Assembly: GCA_016463045.1 (NCBI GenBank)
Contig: JAEMSB010000025.1
Span: 1 to 18,100, forward strand
Source: Niveispirillum sp.
GTDB lineage: Bacteria; Pseudomonadota; Alphaproteobacteria; Azospirillales; Azospirillaceae
Length of the DNA: 18,100 nt
Reading direction: 5' to 3'
Made by a program: the position numbers and the translations under genes. Positions 1 to 6,781 of the stretch are shown here, one piece after another; the stretch's first letter is position 1; the number at the start of each line of letters is the position of its first letter. Below the pieces are notes generated by a model, which was given only the letters and a program-made list of their open reading frames with translations, made no database searches and was not told the DNA's origin.

Positions 1-1120
1 CCGGAGCGTAGCGTGCATCATGCTGTTCGGACCGTGAGGTTGCAGTTGCAGGATGGGGACACCGCAACGAAAGGGCGTTGGATCATCGAAGGTGATCTGG
101 CCAGCGACTTCGATACGGTCCACCATCGGCTGCTGCTGCGGTGCGTCCGGCGGCGGATAAAGGACGGACGGTTTGTCGATCTGCTCTGGCGCATCCTCAA
201 GGCAGGCCACGTTGACCGGGGCCTGTTTGTGGCCGCCAGTGAGGGTGTTCCGCAAGGCGGCGTCCTGTCGCCGCTCCTGTCCAACATCATGCTCCATGAG
301 TTTGATGCGTGGTTGGAGGCGAAATATCTGAACGGCAAGGCCCGCAAGGATCGCTGGGCATGGAACTTCGGCATTCAGCAGGCACGCCCCATTACGGTTC
401 GCGAGAACCGGCAATGGAAACCTGCTGTCGCCTATTGCCGCTATGCCGATGATTTCGTCATCATCGTCAAGGGCACCAAGGCTCATGCCGAGGTGATCCG
501 CGAGGAATGCCGGTCCTTTCTGGAAGGACGCCTGAAACTGACGCTGAATATGGACAAGACCCATATCACCCACGTCGATGACGGGATTGTCTTTCTGGGG
601 CACCAGATCATTCGCAAGCGGGGATCGAACGGACGCATGTCCGTGGTCACGACGATACCCAAGGAGAAGGCCAAGGCCTTTGTCGGTCGACTGGTCGAAG
701 CCCTCTCCGGCAATCACGAGGTCGCCCCGGTGGACATGATCGACAGCCTGAACCGTCAACTGGCGGGGTGGGCTGCGTTCTATAAGTTCACCGATTTCAC
801 GGCGCGTACGTTCCGGCGCATCGACACTGTCATGTTCTGGAAACTGGCGCATTGGCTGGCGCACAAATACCGCTCACGCATCAAACCCTTGATGCGCAAA
901 TGGTATCGGGCACCGGCCCCCGGCCAGACGAAAACCTGGCTGGTCTTTGGCCGTAATCAACGGGGTGATCCTATCGGTAAAGGACTGCGCAGGCTGGTCT
1001 CCAGCCCAAAAGCACAGTTCCGGTGGCGCAACCCGGAGCGCAATCCCTACATTGCCAGGGATGAGCCCCGGAGTACCGTCACCTCCCGATATCGTGATGT
1101 CGCCATGGCCTTGGGCCAGG
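1..1120 (+). CDS. Group II intron reverse transcriptase/maturase, N-terminus outside window
   Basis: The frame is open from base 1 ('PERSVHHAV', the RT2 block usually written GFRPxRSxHDA), so the GTG at 13 is not a real start. Visible in order are RT3 with the first metal-binding Asp ('EGDLASDFDTV', near base 94), RT4 ('GVPQGGVLSPLLSNIML'), RT5 with the catalytic YADD (near 442-453), RT6/7 ('LNMDKTHI', 'FLGHQI'), and a maturase/X region with 'LNRQLAGWAAFYKFTD'. No HNH endonuclease domain is seen. The protein makes cDNA and helps the intron RNA splice. Oddly, no stop codon precedes domain V: the frame runs through domains V and VI and into the transposase exon in the same phase, stopping at 1650. 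The end given here is where maturase-like sequence stops, not a stop codon. The RT assignment is firm; whether the natural stop was lost is inference. Confidence 0.88.
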
Positions 1121-1189
1121 GAGCCGTATGCGCTGAAAGGTGCACGTACGGTTCGGGGAGGGGAAGCGCGCAAGCGCTTCCTACTCCAC
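1121..1189 (+). ncRNA. Group II intron domains V and VI
   Basis: Bases 1121-1154 fold as a 34-nt domain V: an 8-bp lower stem (GAGCCGTA with TACGGTTC), a two-base bulge CG, a 6-bp upper stem (TGCGCT with GGTGCA) and a GAAA tetraloop. Bases 1155-1189 form domain VI, with arms around a GCAA loop (AAGCGC/GCGCTT) and an unpaired A at about 1183 as the branch point. Domain V carries the catalytic metal-binding core and domain VI supplies the lariat nucleophile. All pairings are intact, so the catalytic end of the ribozyme looks functional. Confidence 0.92.
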
Positions 1190-1650
1190 TTCCCATGCGG
1201 CGGGGTTTTCTGTACCTGATCGCCGTGATGGACTGGGCATCGCGCAGGGTGCTGGCCTGGAAACTGTCCAACAGCATGGACATCGATTTCTGCCTGGAGG
1301 CCCTGCAGGAGGCGATGGCCCGCCACGGCAAGCCGGAAATCTTCAACACCGACCAGGGCGGCCAATTCACCAGCCCAAAATTCACCGGCATCTTGACCGA
1401 TGCCGGCATCAAGGTTTCCATGGATGGAAGGGGCCGCTGGATGGACAATGTGTTCATCGAACGGCTCTGGCGCTCCCTGAAATACGAATGCGTCTATCTC
1501 CATGCCTTCGAGACCGGCAGCCAGGCCAGGGCTGGCATCGGACGCTGGATCGATTACTACAATACCCAACGCCCGCATTCCGCGCTCGGGGGACAAACAC
1601 CCGACGAGGCATACAGGCAAGGGGCGGACAGACTGTGTTTGGCGGCGTGA
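1190..1650 (+). pseudogene. IS3-family transposase OrfB, 3' exon (interrupted by intron)
   Basis: From 'PMRRGFLYLIAVMDWASRRVLAW' to the stop this is the C-terminal half of an IS3-family OrfB integrase (rve fold). It keeps the second acidic residue ('NTDQGGQFTS') and the Glu ('DNVFIERLWRSLKYE') of the DDE triad, and the 'YYNTQRPHSALGGQTPDEAY' tail. The first catalytic Asp normally lies in 'DITYIP', immediately before this point, so the intron has entered just after that codon and the 5' exon must be left of the window. If the intron splices, a full transposase could be rebuilt at RNA level; otherwise the gene is broken. Confidence 0.87.
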
Positions 1651-1705
1651 ACTGATCAGGACCAAGCTTAACGCCGAACAAAAACTGTCCGCTCACAGGG
1701 GACCA
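1190..1705 (+). mobile_element. IS3-family element, right-hand part
   Basis: The transposase tail ends at 1650 and about 55 noncoding bases follow before the sequence changes to the doxX 3' end. A terminal end near 1705 is guessed because '...aggggacca' obeys the TG...CA rule of IS3 ends. The left inverted repeat is outside the window, so neither the terminus nor a target duplication can be confirmed. The element abuts the 3' end of the doxX-like gene without breaking it. Confidence 0.55.
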
Positions 1706-1743
1706 GCTCTGGGAGTCCATGTCGGTCTCCTGGTTTGGAATGC

Positions 1744-2172
1744 TCAGGCTCGCGGGGCGATTGGTGCCTTGCGGGCGCGACCCCACAGGACGAAGATCGC
1801 CAGCGCGACGTAAATCGCATTGAAGCCCAGCAGGCTCGCTTCTCCACGGATCAGGTGGAATGGGACGGCCAGCGCCTGGATCGCCAAGAGGCCCGCGGCA
1901 GCCCAGACAGTGAGCTGCGGCATGATGCGGGTCGCGGCGGGCAGAATCACGCCCACGGCACCCAGGAATTCCATGAGCGCGATGCCGCGCACCAGCCAGA
2001 TCGGCGCGCCGGGCGCCCAGGTCATGCCCATCTGCGCCAGATCGGCAACGGGCATCATGCCCTTCATATAGGCGGCCATCAGGTAGAGGCCGGCAAGTGC
2101 GATCTGTCCAACCCAGATGGCGATGCTCCAAGTGCGGCTTGTGGCCGGAGCTGCGGTAGAGGTCATGGTCAT
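1744..2172 (-). CDS. DoxX-like small membrane protein
   Basis: A 142-residue hydrophobic protein (MTMTSTAAPATSRTW...) with about four membrane segments: roughly residues 14-34 ('IAIWVGQIALAGLYLMAAYMKG'), 56-75 ('LVRGIALMEFLGAVGVILPA'), 80-100 and 108-130. The pattern, with a K in the first helix end and 'GxxEFLGAxGLILPxxT' in the second, fits the DoxX/DoxX-like inner-membrane family, whose biochemical role is mostly unknown. The start at 2172 was chosen because AAGGG lies about 8 bases upstream and the longer open frame to 2286 adds charged, non-conserved residues from the promoter region. It is divergent from a LysR regulator, a common arrangement suggesting LysR control. The family call is good; the function is not known. 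Confidence 0.8.
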   Translation of the reverse strand: MTMTSTAAPATSRTWSIAIWVGQIALAGLYLMAAYMKGMMPVADLAQMGMTWAPGAPIWLVRGIALMEFLGAVGVILPAATRIMPQLTVWAAAGLLAIQALAVPFHLIRGEASLLGFNAIYVALAIFVLWGRARKAPIAPRA

Positions 2173-2632
2173 GCTTTTTCCCTTCAGGTTAGGAGGCGCA
2201 TAGGCCCGGTATTTCCTGCCATCAGAAATACCTTGTTCGACGCACCTGATCATTGGACCATGGGTTAAGGCTATCTTTCCTCTCAATTGACGATTATCGC
2301 CAAGTGTGGAGGTATTCTACACTGATCGGCAATGTAGGCTCTCTAGCTTGACAACCGGAAAGTCGCTAACCGCCCGTTTGCAGGCGTAGTTTATCAGGAG
2401 AGATTATGGACAGCCTACTCAGCCTTCGCGTCTTCGCCGCAGTGGCAGAGGCTAAGAGCTTCGCCGCTGTTGCTGACCGAATGGGCCTGTCGGCCGCGAT
2501 GACCAGCAAACATGTCCAGCATATCGAGGCTGAGGTCGGCGCCAGGCTTCTGAACCGTACCAGCCGTCACGTCAGCCTGACCGAGGCAGGCGCGATCTAC
2601 CTTCAGGCCGTGCGCCCCCTGCTGGAAGGACT
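2161..2632. repeat. 472-bp tandem duplication, copy 1
   Basis: Copy 1 of a direct tandem repeat with period 472 bp. Identity to copy 2 (2633-3104) runs from 2161 through 2634 against 2633 through 3106, so the junction shares a 2-bp microhomology (GG). I saw no mismatch in the aligned stretches. It contains the first codons of doxX, the whole doxX-lysR intergenic region and the first 76 codons of lysR. Confidence 0.95.
2303..2323. promoter_or_regulatory. LysR box T-N11-A, copy 1
   Basis: AGTGT, eleven bases, then ACACT forms a perfect 5-bp dyad with exactly the T-N11-A spacing of LysR-type operators. It lies about 80 bases before lysR and about 130 before doxX in their shared divergent region. 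A TTGACA hexamer follows at 2348-2353, but no clear -10 accompanies it. Binding by the neighbouring LysR is inferred. Confidence 0.6.
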
Positions 2633-2675
2633 GGTCATGGTCATGCTTTTTCCCTTCAGGTTAGGAGGCGCATAG
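2406..2675 (+). pseudogene. Truncated LysR fragment, HTH only (89 aa)
   Basis: The first 76 codons are identical to the intact lysR downstream: the winged helix-turn-helix ('SFAAVADRMGLSAAMTSKHVQHIEAEVGARLLNRTSR') and the start of the linker helix. The frame then crosses the duplication junction and adds 13 unrelated residues (VMVMLFPFRLGGA), which are doxX upstream DNA read in the opposite direction. It has no effector domain. It keeps the full native promoter and the ribosome site AGGAGA five bases from ATG, so it should be expressed. It may be only debris, or a small DNA-binding competitor of the full regulator; the second reading is speculation. Confidence 0.85.
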
Positions 2676-3104
2676 GCCCGGTATTTCCTGCCATCAGAAA
2701 TACCTTGTTCGACGCACCTGATCATTGGACCATGGGTTAAGGCTATCTTTCCTCTCAATTGACGATTATCGCCAAGTGTGGAGGTATTCTACACTGATCG
2801 GCAATGTAGGCTCTCTAGCTTGACAACCGGAAAGTCGCTAACCGCCCGTTTGCAGGCGTAGTTTATCAGGAGAGATTATGGACAGCCTACTCAGCCTTCG
2901 CGTCTTCGCCGCAGTGGCAGAGGCTAAGAGCTTCGCCGCTGTTGCTGACCGAATGGGCCTGTCGGCCGCGATGACCAGCAAACATGTCCAGCATATCGAG
3001 GCTGAGGTCGGCGCCAGGCTTCTGAACCGTACCAGCCGTCACGTCAGCCTGACCGAGGCAGGCGCGATCTACCTTCAGGCCGTGCGCCCCCTGCTGGAAG
3101 GACT
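2633..3104. repeat. 472-bp tandem duplication, copy 2
   Basis: Copy 2 of the direct repeat, joined head to tail to copy 1. Its left end carries the doxX start codons again, but on the minus strand these now read into lysR sequence and stop after 13 codons (MTMTSPSSRGRTA). Its right end runs on into the complete lysR gene. The absence of any element at the junction and the very short homology point to a replication or end-joining type event. Confidence 0.95.
2775..2795. promoter_or_regulatory. LysR box T-N11-A, copy 2
   Basis: This is the second copy of the AGTGT-N11-ACACT dyad, created by the 472-bp duplication and now the operator directly in front of the intact lysR. The two boxes are 472 bp apart, so a tetrameric regulator could in principle occupy both. 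Confidence 0.58.
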
Positions 3105-3783
3105 GGACGAGGCGGGGGCGCAACTGGCGCAGTCGGCATTGGACCCGCGCGGCACGTTGAAGATCAGCCTGCCGGTGTGGCTGACCGAGCCGGACTTCGT
3201 CCGCCTGCTCGCCGCATATCGCACGCGCTATCCGCAGGTGATGCTCGACCTTGATCTCAGCGGGTGGCCGGTCAACATGGTCGAGGAAGGCTACGACCTC
3301 GCCCTGCGCGTGAGTCCAGTGCTTGACGAGGGGCTGATCGCACGGCGGCTGGCCAACGTCACCTTCCGCATGGTGGCCACCCCCGGCCTTCTGGATCAGA
3401 TCGGTCGCCCGAAGGATATTGCCGATCTAGCTGGTGCGCCGTTCCTTGCCTACAGTCCGGTCAGCACCGGTGGCCGCGTCCGTCTGGGATTTGGCGCCAG
3501 CGCGCCAGAGGTCCGTATGACTCCTGTTCTGCAAAGCGCGAACGATACAGTCCTGTTCCAGGCCGCGCTTGAAGGAATGGGCATTGCCATCATGCCCCAT
3601 CTTGTTGCCCGCGCCCACCTAGCTGAAGGGCGGCTTGAGCAGCTTTTGCCTGACCTGCCCATGCCTACAGTAAACCTGTCGGCCATTTACCGCGACCGAA
3701 GCTATCTGCCCGCCAAGACCCGCAGCTTCCTCGACTTCCTTGCCGGCCCCGATGGCTTCGGTGGAGCCCTTGGCGCTGTCTAG
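2878..3783 (+). CDS. LysR-family transcriptional regulator
   Basis: A 301-residue protein of normal LysR length. Residues 1-60 are the winged HTH, residues 60-88 the linker dimer helix, and about 90-295 the periplasmic-binding-like effector domain ('GTLKISLPVWLTEPDFVRLLAAYRTRYPQVMLDLDLS', 'DLALRVSPVLDEGLIARRLANVTFRMVATPGLL', 'LFQAALEGMGIAIMPHLVA'). It resembles the large group of uncharacterised LysR regulators divergent from small membrane or oxidoreductase genes. AGGAGA lies five bases before the ATG. The natural target is probably the doxX-like gene, but the tandem duplication has moved this copy 472 bp away from doxX. The stop codon TAG coincides with an IS630 insertion site (T and A from the target, G from the element), and the uninterrupted site would also read TAG. 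Confidence 0.9.
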   Translation: MDSLLSLRVFAAVAEAKSFAAVADRMGLSAAMTSKHVQHIEAEVGARLLNRTSRHVSLTEAGAIYLQAVRPLLEGLDEAGAQLAQSALDPRGTLKISLPVWLTEPDFVRLLAAYRTRYPQVMLDLDLSGWPVNMVEEGYDLALRVSPVLDEGLIARRLANVTFRMVATPGLLDQIGRPKDIADLAGAPFLAYSPVSTGGRVRLGFGASAPEVRMTPVLQSANDTVLFQAALEGMGIAIMPHLVARAHLAEGRLEQLLPDLPMPTVNLSAIYRDRSYLPAKTRSFLDFLAGPDGFGGALGAV

Positions 3784-4923
3784 TGCATTGACTCATTGAA
3801 GAGATGCACCAGGAGCACGGCGTGGTTTTTCGAGGATGGCATCGGCGGGTTTTGTCCAGACGAAGGGCTTTGCTGATCCGTTGTGCTCGTTGATGAAGCG
3901 CCTGATTTCGTCCTGGAGCTGGGAGACGGAGGTGAAGACGCCGCGGCGCAGCCGCTTTCTGGTGATGATGGAGAAGAAGCTTTCGACGGCATTGAGCCAT
4001 GACGCGGATGTAGGCGTGAAATGGAACACCCATCTCGGATGATCGGACAGCCATTCCAGCACCTTGGGATGCTTGTGGGTGGCATCGTTGTCGACGATGG
4101 CATGAACGACCTTGCCGACGGGGACGGCCCGCTCGACGGCATTGAGGAACGTGATGAATTCCTGGTGGCGGTGCTTGGGCATGCAGCGACCGATCACGGT
4201 GCCGTTCAGCACGTTGAGCGCCGCGAACAGGGTGGTGGTGCCGTTGCGCTTATAATCGTGGGTCATGGTCCCGCATTTGCCGGGCTTCAGCGGCAGTCCG
4301 GGCTGGGTGCGGTCCAGCGCCTGGATCTGGCTCTTCTCGTCGATGGACAGGACAACGGCATGCATGGGCGGGTCCATGTAGAGGCCAACGATGTCTTCCA
4401 CCTTGGCGGCGAAGGCCGGATCGTTGGAACGTTTGAAGGTGCGGATGCGGTGCGGCTGGAGACGGTGCGCCTCCCATATCCGCTGGATCGTCCGCAGGCT
4501 GAGGCCCACCGGCTTGGCCATCGCCCGGCCCGTCCAGTGCGTGACCGCCCCCGGCGGTTCCGTGCAGGTCAGCGCCACGATCCGCTGCACCTCCGCTGCC
4601 GAGACCGGCGCGCGGCCCGGCTTGCGGCTGGGTTCGCGCAACAGGACATCCACGCCCTTCTCCGCAAACCGGCATTGCCAGCGCCAAACCGACGGGCGGC
4701 TGAGCCCGGTCATGCGGGCAATCACCTGAACTGGCAGGCGCTCGCCCGACAACAACACGATCCGCGCCCGCTGAACATGCTTCAGAGGCCGGTTGCGATC
4801 CCCGATGATCGCGGTCAACCGCGCACGATCCTCAGGGCTGATGATGACACTGACTGTTTGGGACATAAGCCCAGATTTTCATTTCCAAGCCGCCTTGTGA
4901 ATCCCTTGTCAGTGTCAATGCAC
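3783..4923 (-). mobile_element. IS630-family insertion sequence, complete
   Basis: A 1141-bp element bounded by inverted ends GTGCATTGAC (3783-3792) and GTCAATGCAC (4914-4923), each flanked by TA (3781-3782 and 4924-4925), the target duplication typical of IS630/Tc1-mariner elements. It carries one transposase gene in a single frame. It sits between lysR and the GH43 gene, which without it would end only 38 bp apart in convergent orientation. Intact ends and gene suggest it is recent and possibly still active. Confidence 0.92.
3793..4866 (-). CDS. IS630-family transposase
   Basis: A 357-residue transposase. Residues 27-80 form a Fis/homeodomain-like HTH ('LPVQVIARMTGLSRPSVWRWQCRFAEKGVDVLL') and 85-145 a second winged HTH region ('LSLRTIQRIWEAHRLQPHRIRTFKRS'). 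The DDE catalytic domain follows, with D176 ('LSIDEKSQ'), D259 ('AIVDNDATHKH') and E295 ('SWLNAVESFFS'); the last two are 35 residues apart as expected. It cuts and pastes the element at TA sites. The single uninterrupted frame means no programmed frameshift is needed. No clear ribosome site precedes the ATG. The gene is co-oriented with the upstream glycosidase operon, so readthrough from that operon may express it. Confidence 0.93.
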   Translation of the reverse strand: MSQTVSVIISPEDRARLTAIIGDRNRPLKHVQRARIVLLSGERLPVQVIARMTGLSRPSVWRWQCRFAEKGVDVLLREPSRKPGRAPVSAAEVQRIVALTCTEPPGAVTHWTGRAMAKPVGLSLRTIQRIWEAHRLQPHRIRTFKRSNDPAFAAKVEDIVGLYMDPPMHAVVLSIDEKSQIQALDRTQPGLPLKPGKCGTMTHDYKRNGTTTLFAALNVLNGTVIGRCMPKHRHQEFITFLNAVERAVPVGKVVHAIVDNDATHKHPKVLEWLSDHPRWVFHFTPTSASWLNAVESFFSIITRKRLRRGVFTSVSQLQDEIRRFINEHNGSAKPFVWTKPADAILEKPRRAPGASLQ

Positions 4924-4963
4924 TAGAATTGCGATCTCGGTGCATAATACGGGTAAAGCGCAC

Positions 4964-6733
4964 CTATTTATCAATTAAGAATTGATTGAACTCAGCATAT
5001 CCCACACGGGTGGCGGAATAGGCGGGGTTGCCACTGGCCGCTTGGGCGAACAAGCCGATCTGCGTGCCAACCCAGCGTCCGGGCAAGGTTTGAAAGGTGG
5101 GACCGATGGGGGTGAAATACTGGCCATCCAAGCTATAACTGAACTGGACCCTCGCGTGAGTGGATCGCAGCATGGATGGCCAGAAATGGGGAAAGCTGGG
5201 TACCGGCTCCGCCACCGTCACGGGTTCAAAACGGGCGCGCACATACACAGGTCCGGTGATCCCCACCGGAGCCGTGAGTACACGGTCGGCACTGACCTGT
5301 GCCTTGCCTTCATGTCCACCGTGATCAGCATTACTGCGCGTTACCTGCACCAACCTTATACCATCAGCGGTGTTTTCCAGGCCGATCCAGGCATAATCAT
5401 AGCCCAGCACCAGCAGACCGGCCCGTTCGCCTGGCTGGTTTGGATGAAGGGATAATTGCGTGGTGACGGAAAACCGCAGGCCGGGCAATTTTTGCGTCAG
5501 CAGATTGCCAGCCTCCCAAAGGTTGGCAGAAGACGAGGCAGATTTCAGCCTCAGCTTGCCCTTGACCGAGCGATCTACCCAATCGACGGCGGGATTGGCA
5601 CTCCATTGCCAGCCCAAATGATATCCATCGGCAAAATCATCATCCATGGGCGGCACGGCGCGTGGTTGAGGAGGCAGAGCCGGCTTGGTGTGGCGGATCA
5701 CCGGTTGACCGAAGGGCTGGCCATTCTGTTTTTCGCCGATGATGGGCCAGCCATCGCTACCCCAGGACATCGGCTGCAATAGCACCCTGCGACCATAGCT
5801 ATCTGTATCCTGGAAATGTAGGAACCAGTCCTGACCCTTTCCGGTTTCCACCCAGGCACCCTGGTGAGGACCGTTGAACGGCGTGTCGCCCTGATCCATC
5901 ACGGATCGCCCTTCATAAGGGCCGGTGATTTTGCGGGCACGAAATACTCCTTGCCAACCGCCCTTCACGCTGCCAGAAGGCGCGAAGACATAGTAATAGC
6001 CGCCGCGCTTATAGAGCTTCGGCCCCTCGGTGGTAAACCAAGGCATCAGCCCCTGTGAGGTGGCCACCTTGGGCATTTCATCGCCGTCGATGATGGTGAT
6101 TCCGTCATCCAGCGTGCGGGTGCCATCGGGTGACAGGCGTTTCAGGATGATCTGGTTTTTCTTCTCCACCCCGGCACGCGATGCGGCATAGGCATGGACC
6201 AGCCACCCCTGGCCATCATCATCCCAGAAAGGTGCCGGGTCGATAGCGCCACGGGTGTCATCTACCAGCGAAGGCTGGCTCCACGGTCCACGCGGGTCGG
6301 TCGCGGTGACCAGGAAAATGCCGAAATCCGGGTCGGGGTAGTAAATCATGAAGCGTCCGGCATGGTACCGGATGGCGGGTGCCCAGACGCCACCACCCCG
6401 GCGTGAAACCGCATGGTGGGCATCCGGCACCAGCCGGGACAGGGCATGACCGATCAGGGTCCAGTTCACCAGATCCTTGGAATGCAGGATGGGCAGCCCC
6501 GGCACATTGGTGAAGCTGGAAGCCGTCAGATAATAATCATCCCCCACCCGCACCACATCCGGGTCAGAATAATCGCCGTTCAACACCGGGTTGATGTAGG
6601 TGCCATCCCCCTGGTCGGCATACCAGATGCCCGCCGGCATGGTTTCATCCGCCGTCACCAGCGGCAGTTCCGCCAAAGCGGGCCGCAGGGTGAACAGGGA
6701 TAATAAAAGGGCGGCCAAGTGCCAGCGGGCCAT
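4964..6733 (-). CDS. Secreted GH43 alpha-L-arabinofuranosidase / beta-xylosidase
   Basis: A 589-residue protein with a Sec signal peptide (MARWHLAALLLSLFTLRPALA, cleavage after ALA). The five-bladed GH43 propeller spans about 45-340. The triad is visible as D57 ('GDYSDPDVVRVGDDYY', base), D165 ('GAIDPAPFWDDDG', pKa and orientation) and E236 ('TTEGPKLYKRGGYYYVF', acid). From about 362 a beta-xylosidase C-terminal concanavalin-like domain follows ('DDFADGYHLGWQWSANP' onward). This two-domain form is typical of exo-acting enzymes releasing L-arabinofuranose or D-xylose from oligosaccharide ends, probably in the periplasm. AAGGA stands about eight bases before the ATG, and the gene follows GH97 by 48 bp, as the last gene of the operon. 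Family is sure; arabinose against xylose cannot be settled from sequence by eye. Confidence 0.9.
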   Translation of the reverse strand: MARWHLAALLLSLFTLRPALAELPLVTADETMPAGIWYADQGDGTYINPVLNGDYSDPDVVRVGDDYYLTASSFTNVPGLPILHSKDLVNWTLIGHALSRLVPDAHHAVSRRGGGVWAPAIRYHAGRFMIYYPDPDFGIFLVTATDPRGPWSQPSLVDDTRGAIDPAPFWDDDGQGWLVHAYAASRAGVEKKNQIILKRLSPDGTRTLDDGITIIDGDEMPKVATSQGLMPWFTTEGPKLYKRGGYYYVFAPSGSVKGGWQGVFRARKITGPYEGRSVMDQGDTPFNGPHQGAWVETGKGQDWFLHFQDTDSYGRRVLLQPMSWGSDGWPIIGEKQNGQPFGQPVIRHTKPALPPQPRAVPPMDDDFADGYHLGWQWSANPAVDWVDRSVKGKLRLKSASSSANLWEAGNLLTQKLPGLRFSVTTQLSLHPNQPGERAGLLVLGYDYAWIGLENTADGIRLVQVTRSNADHGGHEGKAQVSADRVLTAPVGITGPVYVRARFEPVTVAEPVPSFPHFWPSMLRSTHARVQFSYSLDGQYFTPIGPTFQTLPGRWVGTQIGLFAQAASGNPAYSATRVGYAEFNQFLIDK

Positions 6734-6781
6734 GTGGGATTTCCTTCAGAAAAGCCGAGAGGGTCAATACTCCCGTCTGGT

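Larger units (their letters stand above)
1..1189 (+). mobile_element. Group II intron, 5' part outside window
   Basis: This is the 3' part of a bacterial group II intron: a reverse transcriptase/maturase reading frame open from the window edge, followed directly by a textbook domain V and domain VI. The 3' end is placed at about 1189 because the last bases are 'ccac' (the usual AY end), six bases after the bulged adenosine of domain VI. The next bases, 'ttcccatg', continue an IS3 transposase codon frame. The 5' end, EBS loops and upstream exon lie left of the window. The intron is therefore nested in an insertion sequence, a frequent landing site for such introns. Confidence 0.9.

Noticed and set aside
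13..1650. A single 545-residue reverse transcriptase-transposase fusion protein
   Set aside because: The frame crosses intact intron domains V and VI, so it is an unspliced junction rather than an evolved fusion; the two parts are annotated separately.
874..1665. Long minus-strand open frame opposite the intron and transposase
   Set aside because: It has no recognisable domain and is explained by the codon bias of the plus-strand genes.
2173..2286. N-terminal extension of the DoxX-like protein
   Set aside because: It would run through the promoter region and lacks family-like residues; the inner ATG at 2172 has a ribosome site.
2161..3106. The 472-bp repeat as a transposable element
   Set aside because: It has no terminal inverted repeats, no target duplication and no transposase; it is a simple head-to-tail duplication of local sequence.
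4021..4926. Plus-strand 301-codon frame opposite the IS630 transposase
   Set aside because: It is antisense to a transposase with a complete DDE triad and shows no domain.
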